Of a stretch of DNA of 34,912 nt, positions 16,897 through 23,803 are shown piece by piece. Below the pieces are notes generated by a model. That model searched no databases, was not told where the DNA came from, and worked only from the letters and a program-made list of their open reading frames with translations. The DNA is taken from NCBI GenBank assembly GCA_002360555.1, contig DEQS01000105.1:1-34912 (forward strand), given 5' to 3'. Position 1 is the first letter of the stretch; each line of letters begins with the position of its first letter. Source of the stretch: Chloracidobacterium sp. UBA3360. Lineage in GTDB: Bacteria > Acidobacteriota > Blastocatellia > Pyrinomonadales > Pyrinomonadaceae. A program made the position numbers and the translations under genes.

Positions 16897-17292
16897 ATGA
16901 CAGAGGATGAGCTAAATCTGTTATCGGAAAAGGTAATTGGATGTTCCTACTTGGTCAGTAATGCGTTGGGTTCCGGATTTCTTGAAAAGGTTTACGAAAA
17001 TGCTCTAGCACATGAGTTGCGGAAGCTGGGTTTCAAGGTTGAGGTTCAAAAGCCGCTTTATGTTATCTATGATGACGTTGTCGTAGGCGAGTATTTTGCG
17101 GACCTGTTGGTACAAGATGCTCTGATAGTGGAGATCAAAACGTCCAACGGGTTTAGTGACAATCGTAAAGCCCAATGCATCAATTATTTGAATGCGACTA
17201 AGCTTCCTCTTTGCCTACTGATAAATTTTGGTCGGCCAAGGATCGAGATCAAACGTATTTTCCAATCCCAGTTTCTAGAAAATCTTTCTTAG
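16897..17292 (+). CDS. GxxExxY-family protein, PD-(D/E)XK nuclease-like
   Basis: 131 residues. The family motif GxxExxY is Gly27-Phe-Leu-Glu-Lys-Val-Tyr33. A helix with Glu30 is followed by strands that carry Asp69 (EYFADLLV) and Glu79-Ile-Lys81 (LIVEIKT), the D-x9-ExK pattern of the PD-(D/E)XK nuclease fold. The role of the family is not established; DNA cutting or binding is an inference. The ATG directly abuts one repeat arm, without a Shine-Dalgarno site, and the TAG ends three bases before the opposite arm at 17295. The gene and its arms thus form one compact 462-base unit inserted between two unrelated genes. The coding sequence is also AT-richer than its neighbours, consistent with mobility. 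Confidence 0.85.
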   Translation: MTEDELNLLSEKVIGCSYLVSNALGSGFLEKVYENALAHELRKLGFKVEVQKPLYVIYDDVVVGEYFADLLVQDALIVEIKTSNGFSDNRKAQCINYLNATKLPLCLLINFGRPRIEIKRIFQSQFLENLS

Positions 17293-17294
17293 GA

Positions 17295-17326
17295 ATCTGC
17301 GTTTATCTGCGTCCATCTGCGGTTAA
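17295..17326 (-). repeat. Right inverted-repeat arm of the GxxExxY unit
   Basis: The reverse complement reads TTAAC, then CGCAGATGGA, CGCAGATAAA and CGCAGAT, so it mirrors the left arm at 16865-16896. Its outer end supplies the TAA stop of the minus-strand gene that follows (17323-17325). Confidence 0.85.
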
Positions 17327-18123
17327 TTCTCTTTTAGTTTATAAACCCCGGTTGCTAGTCTCTCAGCAAAGCCCTCGTCGACTAGTTCGTGATTTGCCTT
17401 GCCTGATTCCCAACGATAAAAGCCAAATTTGCCGGACAGATCGCCAAGCAGCGTCATGCCGCAGGCTTGGAGATAGGTGCGTGCGAGTTCACGGACGGCG
17501 TCCTCACGTTTCATCTTGATCTGCATCTGCTCTGGAAAGCGTGCCTCGGCGAGCGTCCATATGTAGGTAAATTTTGGCACGTAGAGCGCCTCTTGCGGGA
17601 CGACCTTCATCCGCTTTTGCAGTTCGTCGATAGCGTTCGTCAGATCTTTTTTGTCCTTGAAACCGCATTCTTCGCGAAGATCGGCGGTCGCCATTTCCCA
17701 TTCTTTGCGGAGCACTTTTAACACGGTTTGAGCATTTTTTGAAAGGATGCCGCTTTCGCCTTTTTTTGAACAGCCCCAGATAGCGTTAAAAACGGGGATC
17801 ATGCGCGGGGCTAAGAACCATGATTTTCCTTTGATCAGCTTCGCGTAATAGACTTTGCCGCGGGCCATGATCTCGTCTTTTAGCACCCACGCACGACTGG
17901 CTTCGTGGTCTTTTTGCACGTTACGCGGCATGTGTGCGTCGCGGCGTCCGCAGACGGCGATGTAGATCGACGGCAGATCTTTGCGGGCGTCGGTCAGCCC
18001 GAGTGAGAATCCAAGCTCCTCGATCATCGCCTCGGCTTCTTCGGCGGAGTCGATCTTTAGGCTGTCCTCACGCCGCCATTTGCGGTCGCGGTATTGTTCG
18101 ATCTCGTCGGGAAGCTCACGCAT
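17323..18123 (-). CDS. Winged-helix protein related to the AlkZ/YcaQ group
   Basis: 266 residues, no signal peptide. Segments such as SRAWVLKDEIMARGKVYYAK, then FNAIWGCSKKGESGILS, TVLKVLRKEWEMATADLREE and the C-terminal AVRELARTYLQACGMTLLGD followed by LSGKFGFYRW recall the HTH_42 winged-helix family that includes AlkZ/YcaQ DNA glycosylases. I see no clear QxQ catalytic motif, so activity is doubtful. The gene is squeezed between two repeat elements: its TAA lies inside the arm at 17295-17326, and the other element begins 6 bases upstream of its ATG. No Shine-Dalgarno site is visible. Family assignment is by pattern, from memory; confidence is moderate. Confidence 0.6.
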   Translation of the reverse strand: MRELPDEIEQYRDRKWRREDSLKIDSAEEAEAMIEELGFSLGLTDARKDLPSIYIAVCGRRDAHMPRNVQKDHEASRAWVLKDEIMARGKVYYAKLIKGKSWFLAPRMIPVFNAIWGCSKKGESGILSKNAQTVLKVLRKEWEMATADLREECGFKDKKDLTNAIDELQKRMKVVPQEALYVPKFTYIWTLAEARFPEQMQIKMKREDAVRELARTYLQACGMTLLGDLSGKFGFYRWESGKANHELVDEGFAERLATGVYKLKEN

Positions 18124-18128
18124 AAATA

Positions 18129-18160
18129 TTTACCGCAGATTAACGCAGATGGACGCAGAT
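18129..18160 (+). repeat. Left arm of a gene-less copy of the same inverted repeat
   Basis: TTTAC followed by CGCAGATTAA, CGCAGATGGA and CGCAGAT, the same 10-base units as around the GxxExxY gene. It pairs with 18215-18246 at 26 of 32 positions. Confidence 0.8.
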
Positions 18161-18175
18161 AAAAAGCCATAAAAC

Positions 18176-18207
18176 AAAAAAACAGACAGCTGTTTAAGCT
18201 GCCCGTT
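18176..18207 (-). terminator. Rho-independent terminator of the glycine-zipper gene
   Basis: Read on the minus strand, AACGGGCAGCT pairs along all 11 positions (three G-U) with AGCTGTCTGTT around the loop TAAAC, followed by a run of seven T. It lies 40 bases downstream of the secreted glycine-zipper gene, inside the repeat element at 18129-18246. Confidence 0.75.
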
Positions 18208-18214
18208 TCTTATT

Positions 18215-18246
18215 ATTTGCGTTGATCCGCGTTTATCGGCGGTAAA
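18215..18246 (-). repeat. Right arm of the gene-less inverted repeat
   Basis: The reverse complement reads TTTAC, CGCCGATAAA, CGCGGATCAA and CGCAAAT, a diverged version of the arm at 18129-18160. Its outer end lies one base from the stop of the glycine-zipper gene. Confidence 0.75.
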
Positions 18247-18247
18247 G

Positions 18248-19531
18248 TTATTTCTGATTCGGGGCCGCCGCCTGGATCGAAACGGTCGAGCCTTTATTTA
18301 TCTGCACGTCTTTGCGGTCCTGTACCGCGACCGAACCCGCACCGGCACCGCCACCGATGATGGCACCGATCGCCGCACCTTTGCCGCCGCCCGCGATAGC
18401 ACCGATAATTGCACCGATACCGGCGCCGAGGCCTCCGCGTATTGCGGTGTTGTTGGTCTGACTGTCACCCTTGATAGTTCCTTCGTTATCGACCTTGACG
18501 ATCTTGCCTGTCGCATCGGTCACGCCACGAAGTGTCGCGGCAAAATCATACGACTGGCCGTTATTCAGTGTGATCTTGTCAAAATTTAGATTGATCGTTG
18601 ACGCTCCGGTAACCCTGCCTGAGCGGTTGATGCCGGATACATATCCCTCGATAACGGCTCCGCGATATTCGTCGGGTGACTGTACCTTCATGCGAAAACG
18701 GTCGTTGTTTTGTGACACTTTGGTATTGAGCTCGTTTTCGAGTACACCCGTCATCATCGTTCCGTCAGCAACGGTGTAGTTGCCTGGTTTTACATACACT
18801 GCGGCTGGACGGCCAGTATTTGAGCCGCCATTCGAATTGCCATTCGAGCTGTTGTTCGAACCGCCGTTTGACACGTTACCGTTCTGGTCGTTGTCAGAAT
18901 ATCCGCCGTTCGGGTCATAGGTTGTAGTACCGTTATTATTGTTGCCGTTGCCGTTGTTGGTGTCGGTGGTCGTGTCATTGCCGCCGCTTGCGGGAATGCC
19001 GAGCCGTGCGACCGAGTCGGTCTTGTTATATGTGCTCTCAGCAAAAACGGTCTGGTTCAGATAATCGGTCGTTATGCGGCGTGAGACTTTCAACACTTGG
19101 CCATTGTCCGATGAGGTAAATGTGATCGTGTAATCGGTATCGCCGCCGATGCTCGAAAGTATGAGCTTGTCACCCGACAGTGTCGCACGCAGCCTGACGG
19201 TGCGGCCATTGCCGTCGGTCTCGGTTTTGTCACGGCCGTCGGCTGAAAATGTCACCGGCGAGGCTTTGCTCGTCGCGAGCGTGACTTGGGACCCTCGCAG
19301 ATCGATGGCGATCTGGTCCGGTGCGTCAAGCTTGTCGATCAGGTCCTGTCGCTGGTTGTCGGCGACATTTACATCCGCGACAACGTCATCAACCCGATCG
19401 CTGACATCTCGGTCGAGGTCATACGTACCCGAAATGGCTGTGGCCCGCTGTGCCGAAACCAGCCCTGCTGTTCCAAAAACAATTGCCGCAACGAAAGCGA
19501 TCGTTCCAAGCGAATTTCGATATCTGTTCAT
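18248..19531 (-). CDS. Exported Asn/Gly-rich glycine-zipper protein of unknown function
   Basis: 427 residues. The signal peptide (1-27, ending GLVSAQ) is followed by a beta-rich N-terminal domain (about 33-190), a low-complexity Asn/Gly/Ser/Asp linker (about 195-245), a second beta-rich domain (about 248-360; KITLNNGQSYDFAATL) and a C-terminal glycine zipper (GGLGAGIGAIIGAIAGGGKG, then AAIGAIIGGGAGAG) that could insert in or associate with a membrane. A short tail follows. I chose the second ATG, at 19531, because AGGATG lies just before it; an ATG three codons earlier sits inside that site. No family name can be given. The repeat and terminator at 18129-18246 lie just downstream. Confidence 0.75.
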   Translation of the reverse strand: MNRYRNSLGTIAFVAAIVFGTAGLVSAQRATAISGTYDLDRDVSDRVDDVVADVNVADNQRQDLIDKLDAPDQIAIDLRGSQVTLATSKASPVTFSADGRDKTETDGNGRTVRLRATLSGDKLILSSIGGDTDYTITFTSSDNGQVLKVSRRITTDYLNQTVFAESTYNKTDSVARLGIPASGGNDTTTDTNNGNGNNNNGTTTYDPNGGYSDNDQNGNVSNGGSNNSSNGNSNGGSNTGRPAAVYVKPGNYTVADGTMMTGVLENELNTKVSQNNDRFRMKVQSPDEYRGAVIEGYVSGINRSGRVTGASTINLNFDKITLNNGQSYDFAATLRGVTDATGKIVKVDNEGTIKGDSQTNNTAIRGGLGAGIGAIIGAIAGGGKGAAIGAIIGGGAGAGSVAVQDRKDVQINKGSTVSIQAAAPNQK

Positions 19532-19625
19532 AATTGCCATCCTAAAAAGTTATCAGGTTTCGGGCACACTTGCCCCTACGCGCTTTTGGAAGCATTTTTC
19601 GTGCCAATGGTTGTTTCGAATGCAA

Positions 19626-19652
19626 TTGACCTTTCATAGACTATGTTAAAAT
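19626..19652 (+). promoter_or_regulatory. Candidate sigma-70-type promoter of the OsmC gene
   Basis: TTGACC at 19626-19631 and TAAAAT at 19647-19652 are 15 bases apart, slightly short of the ideal 17. The -10 ends 24 bases before the ATG. Similarity is by eye only. Confidence 0.3.
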
Positions 19653-19676
19653 CGCGAATATAAGGAGAAATATACT

Positions 19677-20114
19677 ATGTCCGGCAATACTAACAAAGCA
19701 AATATTAAATACGCGGGAGACGGTTTTTTTATCGGAATACCGCCGAGCGGCCACGCCCAAATTATGGATTCTAAAGGAGATAGACACGCTGCACCGACAC
19801 CGATGGAGATGTTGCTCGTCTCGGTCGCGGCCTGTACGGCAATAGATGTGCAGTCGATCCTCGCCAAAAAAAGACAGGATGTGACTGACTATAATGTTGA
19901 GATCGAGGGCGAGCGGGCGGACGATCATCCGCGTAAATTCATCAAGTTTCACGTCCACCATATCGTGCATGGACGTGGCGTTTCCGACAAAGCCGTCGCC
20001 GACGCGATCAAGCTGTCTGACGACGTCTATTGCTCGGTCGCCGCAACTGTAAAACCGACAGCCGAGATCACAACGAGCTACGAGATCATCGAGGTTGCAG
20101 AAGCCCGCACCTAG
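19677..20114 (+). CDS. OsmC-family protein
   Basis: 145 residues. The family pattern is present: GKGD-like start (DSKGDRHAAPTPMEMLLVSV), the first reactive cysteine in AACTAIDV (Cys53), the mid-strand VEIEGERADDHPRKF and the second cysteine in DVYCSVAATV (Cys119). OsmC/Ohr proteins reduce organic hydroperoxides with a Cys pair; the YhfA-like branch to which this may belong is less well understood. A strong AAGGAGA site precedes the ATG. The HEAT/cyclophilin gene begins 18 bases after its stop, so the two are likely one operon. Confidence 0.88.
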   Translation: MSGNTNKANIKYAGDGFFIGIPPSGHAQIMDSKGDRHAAPTPMEMLLVSVAACTAIDVQSILAKKRQDVTDYNVEIEGERADDHPRKFIKFHVHHIVHGRGVSDKAVADAIKLSDDVYCSVAATVKPTAEITTSYEIIEVAEART

Positions 20115-20132
20115 TAAGGGCAATTGTTAAAT

Positions 20133-22394
20133 ATGAAAAAGCTAGTTTTTATCGCTGCTGCAGTGATAGCACTTAATTTGTTTGCAACTGGGCAGGTGCC
20201 GAACGCCACAGGCATTCAGATCCTCAAAGCCGAGGATGCCCGTCGATATGACGGTGTGCTTGAGGGGTTGCTAAAGTCGCCCAACGCGGCGATTCGCACA
20301 CGAGCGGCTCTCGCGGCCGGGCGTATCGGTGACGAAAAGGCGATCCCTGCTTTGGTTGCTTTACTCGAAAATGACACGAATGATGATGTTCGAGCAATGG
20401 CGGCTTTTGCCCTCGGCGAGATCGAATCGGTCAAAGCCGCTACCGCGATAATCAAAGAGATCAAGAGCGATACCCGGCCCGGGACACCGGGCGGCGTGCC
20501 GACGCTTTCGCTAAAACCGGCGAACGTTACCGCTAGGCTTATCGAGGCAGCCGGAAAAATTGCAGCGGCTAATGCAAAAGACGAGTCGGCGAAGGCACTT
20601 GGTAAAGTGATCCTTGAGGAGCTGGAAAGAGAGGCTAGAACAACATTTGGTCAAGACCGTACAACCGTGCTGCTCGGATTGACCGCGGTGCTGCGTGTCC
20701 GTCCGGAGGGCGGCGATGTCACGGCAGCAAAGTTCCTTGATTCAAAAGACGAACGCATCCGCGCCGACGCGGCAAACACGCTGTCGCGGCTTCGCTCAAA
20801 GAACGCGGGACTTACTCTGAGCTTTATACTCGACGGCGACAAGGACCCGATTGCCCGTGCTAATGCGGCTCGTGCGCTAGGTGCGGCCGAAGAAAAGACA
20901 GCTTTTGAATTGCTGATGAAAGCGGCGACCACAGACCCCGACAGCCGGGTTCGCGTTTCGGCGATCCGTGCTTTGGGCAGTCTGAAAGACGCCAAGGCGG
21001 CGGACAAGCTGATCGAACGCGGCAACTATCTCCTGATCCCAATGCACGGCGATCCGGGACCGATCAAGCCGGGACAAAAAACGGTCAATCTGAAACCGAT
21101 CGAGGTACCGATCCCGAAAAGTGAACTGCTTGAGATCGCCACCGTGCTCAGCCGTCTGCTCGCAAATACTGAAAACGCGGCGGCGATAGAATTTCTGACA
21201 AAGCTAAGGATCCCCGACAAATATCAGTCGTCCGAAACCGAGATCGCATTCGCACGCATTGCGCCCAAGGCATATTTGGCCGGGAAACCACCGCTCGAAA
21301 TGTTGTATTCGGATTTCCACGCAGCTTCTGCCTACGGTCAGGGGCTCGCCGAGATCGCGGCGCTAAAGAACGAGGCGATGAATGCACAAGCGGGCGAAAT
21401 TCTTACAAAATTTATTGCCGGAATGGCGACAGGTGTTCGTGCTGCCGATCAGGCCAAGATGCTCAAAGCAATGCCGGATCTGACAGGGGCATTGGCCACA
21501 TTAAAGCCCGGCAATCTAGACGAGATACTGCGTGGGCAGCTAAAGAACACAGACGTTTTTATCCGTGCCGCCGCCGCCGGGGCGATCGCCGATCTGCCCT
21601 CAACCAAAGAGAATGTCAGTGCCCTGAATGCCGCATTTACTATGGCGACGGTCACCGATAAGTTTGAAAACGACGCCCAACTTGCGATCCTTGACGCGAT
21701 CGTAAAACTAGACAAAAAGGCCGGTGTAGGTTCGTATAGCATCGCTCTCGCATCGCCGGACTATTTGGTAAGGAAAAAGGCGTTTGAAATACTCGCCGAC
21801 AAAGAGCTAGAGTCTGCATATCCGGGTATGACGGCCACGGTGGCGAGCGAACGAAAAAACCACAAAGACCAGGTACTGCCGTATAAGCCTGTTTTTGGTA
21901 CAAAGCTCGGCCAGATCTTGAATTCAGATCTCGATTATCGCCGTGCGCTATCGCGAAAGAACGGTTCAGTCAAAGCTGTTCTAACAACAGAAAAGGGCGC
22001 GTTCACGATCGTTTTTTATCCCGAGGACGCACCACTTACGGTCGATAATTGGGTCAAGCTCGCACGCAGCGGTTATTTTAACGGGCTTGAGGTTCATCGC
22101 GTTGTGCCCAATTTTGTGATGCAGGACGGTGACCCACGCGGCGACGGCAACGGCGGTCCCGGTTGGTCGATCCGTTGTGAGGTCAACATGCGTGAATACG
22201 ACCGCGGTGCCGTCGGTATGGCCTTGTCCGGCAAAGACACGGGCGGTTCGCAGTGGTTCGTCACGCATTCGCCCCAACCCCATCTTGATGGCGGCTACAC
22301 GGTTTTTGGCCATGTTAGCGAAGCGGACATGACGATCGTGGACAGGATCGTCCGCGGCGATAAGATATTAAAAGTAACGATAATCGGAAAGTAA
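20133..22394 (+). CDS. HEAT-repeat protein fused to a C-terminal cyclophilin domain, exported
   Basis: 753 residues. A signal peptide (1-20, ending ATGQ) leads to two blocks of HEAT/PBS-lyase-type helical repeats (about 30-290 and 320-590; for example AAIRTRAALAAGRIGDEKAI and DDVRAMAAFALGEIE). The cyclophilin domain starts at about 610: VHRVVPNFVMQDGDPRGDG, then GGSQWFVTHSPQPHLDGGYT and VFGHV, with the catalytic Arg and Gln kept. A protein-binding solenoid joined to a prolyl isomerase suggests a periplasmic folding factor for particular partners (inference). I chose the ATG at 20133 with AAGGG upstream; a TTG nine bases earlier is less likely. It follows OsmC by 18 bases. Confidence 0.85.
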   Translation: MKKLVFIAAAVIALNLFATGQVPNATGIQILKAEDARRYDGVLEGLLKSPNAAIRTRAALAAGRIGDEKAIPALVALLENDTNDDVRAMAAFALGEIESVKAATAIIKEIKSDTRPGTPGGVPTLSLKPANVTARLIEAAGKIAAANAKDESAKALGKVILEELEREARTTFGQDRTTVLLGLTAVLRVRPEGGDVTAAKFLDSKDERIRADAANTLSRLRSKNAGLTLSFILDGDKDPIARANAARALGAAEEKTAFELLMKAATTDPDSRVRVSAIRALGSLKDAKAADKLIERGNYLLIPMHGDPGPIKPGQKTVNLKPIEVPIPKSELLEIATVLSRLLANTENAAAIEFLTKLRIPDKYQSSETEIAFARIAPKAYLAGKPPLEMLYSDFHAASAYGQGLAEIAALKNEAMNAQAGEILTKFIAGMATGVRAADQAKMLKAMPDLTGALATLKPGNLDEILRGQLKNTDVFIRAAAAGAIADLPSTKENVSALNAAFTMATVTDKFENDAQLAILDAIVKLDKKAGVGSYSIALASPDYLVRKKAFEILADKELESAYPGMTATVASERKNHKDQVLPYKPVFGTKLGQILNSDLDYRRALSRKNGSVKAVLTTEKGAFTIVFYPEDAPLTVDNWVKLARSGYFNGLEVHRVVPNFVMQDGDPRGDGNGGPGWSIRCEVNMREYDRGAVGMALSGKDTGGSQWFVTHSPQPHLDGGYTVFGHVSEADMTIVDRIVRGDKILKVTIIGK

Positions 22395-22403
22395 GAACTT
22401 TTA

Positions 22404-22460
22404 GCCACGAATTACACGAATAGCACGAATCAAACAATTCTTATTTGTGTCATTCGTGGC
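22404..22460. repeat. Inverted repeat with CACGAAT units after the HEAT/cyclophilin gene
   Basis: GCCACGAATTACACGAAT (22404-22421) matches the reverse complement of 22443-22460 at 16 of 18 positions. A third unit CACGAAT lies at 22424-22430. It is 10 bases after the stop of the previous gene and just before the DUF4112 start. Confidence 0.7.
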
Positions 22461-22471
22461 AAAAATCTTTT

Positions 22472-22954
22472 ATGGATAAGCTTGCGCGAAAACAGATAGA
22501 GGTCGATAAGAACCTGGACGATCTGTCGTTTTATCTCGACGGGTTATTCAGGGTGCCGGGCGTCGGGTGGCGGTTTGGGCTTGATGCCTTGATCGGGCTG
22601 ATACCTAACGTCGGCGATACGCTCACCTTTTTGCCGTCGATGTACATCTTGGTTGCGGGCGTTCGCTACGGCGTGCCAAAGATCACTTTGCTACGCATGG
22701 CTTTTAACATCGGGCTCGATTACGTTGTTGGTATGGTTCCGTTTATCGGCGACGCTTTTGATTTTGTTTGGCGGGCAAATAATCAGAACATGAACCTGAT
22801 CCGCACACGTGCCGCCGGTCACGGCAAAGGCACGACGAGCGATTATGTATTCGTATTTGGTCTGATCGGGCTGTTGATATTGATGCTGATGGGTTCGATC
22901 CTCGCGAGCGGATTTATTCTGTATTGGGTATTTCTCAGCCGCCCGTTTTTATAA
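22472..22954 (+). CDS. DUF4112 membrane protein
   Basis: 160 residues. The body (DSFRVPGVGWRFGLDALIGL-like start, LIPNVGDTLTFLPSMYIL, then the GVPKITLLRMAFNIGLD and VGMVPFIGDAFDFVWRANN repeats) is the DUF4112 pattern, with two P.xGD motifs in hydrophobic stretches. A C-terminal hydrophobic segment (about 128-155) would span the membrane. Function is unknown. I took ATG 22472, since upstream sequence belongs to the CACGAAT repeat; a TTG in that repeat at 22445 would add nine odd residues. Confidence 0.8.
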   Translation: MDKLARKQIEVDKNLDDLSFYLDGLFRVPGVGWRFGLDALIGLIPNVGDTLTFLPSMYILVAGVRYGVPKITLLRMAFNIGLDYVVGMVPFIGDAFDFVWRANNQNMNLIRTRAAGHGKGTTSDYVFVFGLIGLLILMLMGSILASGFILYWVFLSRPFL

Positions 22955-22960
22955 ATTATC

Positions 22961-23031
22961 CATAGATAAACACAGATGGACACCGATAAGATCAAATATT
23001 TGATCTGTGTCTATCCGTGTCCATCTGTGGT
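22961..23031. repeat. Inverted repeat with CACAGATNNA units between convergent genes
   Basis: Left units are CATAGATAAA, CACAGATGGA and CACCGATAAG; the right arm, read on the other strand, is CACAGATGGA, CACGGATAGA and CACAGAT. The centre is the palindrome ATCAAATATTTGAT. It lies between the ends of the DUF4112 and peroxiredoxin genes, where a bidirectional terminator would be expected. Confidence 0.8.
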
Positions 23032-23045
23032 TAAATTTCTTATAT

Positions 23046-23621
23046 TTATAGGTTTTTATCGCCCGGTTTCCAGTCAGCTGCACAAAAGCCACCGCTCTGG
23101 ATTGCCTGTAGCACTCGCAGCGTTTCATCGACAGAGCGCCCGATCGCGGGAGTGTGAACTGAGGCGTGTTGCAGCACACCGTCGGGGTCGATGATGAAGA
23201 GGCCGCGGAGCGAGATGTTGGGTTCCTCGATCAGTATATTGTACTGACGCGACAGCTTGCCGCCGGCGTCGGAGGCGATCGGGAATTTAATTTCGCCGAT
23301 ACCATTCAACTCTTTTGGCATACGGAGCCACGCACGATGCGAGTGGGCTGAGTCGGTCGAGACACCTAAAACCTCTGTATTGAGGCTGCTAAATTCTTCG
23401 AATCTAGCCGAAAAATGCGTCAGATCGGTCGAGCAGACGCCGGTAAAATCGAGCGGGTAAAATAGCAGGATGAGCCATTTGCCCTTGTAATCCGATAGTT
23501 TGACGTTTTCGCCAAGCGTCTCGATATTTTTGGTCGAGGCCATATTAAAATCCGGTGCCGGCGTGCCGACCTTAGCGATCGCGGGCGTATTTTCGGTTGC
23601 GGTTCCTGTAGCTGTTGACAT
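23046..23621 (-). CDS. Typical 2-Cys peroxiredoxin
   Basis: 191 residues. The peroxidatic site is PLDFTGVC (Pro56, Thr60, Cys63); the resolving cysteine is Cys180 in GGFCAADWKPGD, near the C-terminus as in AhpC/Prx1-type enzymes. It would reduce hydrogen peroxide and organic peroxides in the cytoplasm with thioredoxin or AhpF. AAGGAGAT precedes the ATG at 23621. Its upstream region holds a cluster of TTGGTCC/GGACCAA units at 23693-23750. Confidence 0.92.
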   Translation of the reverse strand: MSTATGTATENTPAIAKVGTPAPDFNMASTKNIETLGENVKLSDYKGKWLILLFYPLDFTGVCSTDLTHFSARFEEFSSLNTEVLGVSTDSAHSHRAWLRMPKELNGIGEIKFPIASDAGGKLSRQYNILIEEPNISLRGLFIIDPDGVLQHASVHTPAIGRSVDETLRVLQAIQSGGFCAADWKPGDKNL

Positions 23622-23692
23622 GTAATTTGTATCTCCTTAGTGTTCGATAGGTATAGGTCAATTCTAACCCAAACGCACAATAACCCGGAAAT

Positions 23693-23750
23693 TTGGTCAG
23701 ATCTTGGTCCGGTCCGGACCAAGTGGATCAAGATGGACCAAGGTGGACCA
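23693..23750. promoter_or_regulatory. Clustered TTGGTCC / GGACCA units upstream of the peroxiredoxin gene
   Basis: TTGGTCA (23693-23699) and TTGGTCC (23704-23710) are followed by their mirror copies GGACCA (23716-23721), TGGATCA (23724-23730), TGGACCA (23734-23740) and TGGACCA (23744-23750). The last three are spaced exactly 10 bases, so they lie on one face of the helix. The array begins 72 bases upstream of the peroxiredoxin ATG. Confidence 0.5.
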
Positions 23751-23777
23751 AAAAAAGGCGGGCATCTGATGCCCGCC
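23750..23777 (-). terminator. Rho-independent terminator of the sigma-factor operon
   Basis: On the minus strand GGCGGGCATC and GATGCCCGCC pair perfectly around a single base and are followed by seven T. It lies 26 bases downstream of the last gene of the operon (23804-24883). Confidence 0.88.
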
Positions 23778-23803
23778 AAAGTTTCGAGGGTTATTAGCAA
23801 AAA

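Noticed and set aside
16865..18246. Classical transposon or insertion sequence
   Set aside because: There is no transposase; the GxxExxY protein is only nuclease-like, and I cannot see clear target-site duplications.
20124..20132. TTG start for the HEAT/cyclophilin gene
   Set aside because: The ATG nine bases later begins a normal signal peptide and has a better spacing to AAGGG.
22445..22471. Upstream start for the DUF4112 gene
   Set aside because: The added residues are encoded by the CACGAAT repeat; the ATG at 22472 gives the usual family length.
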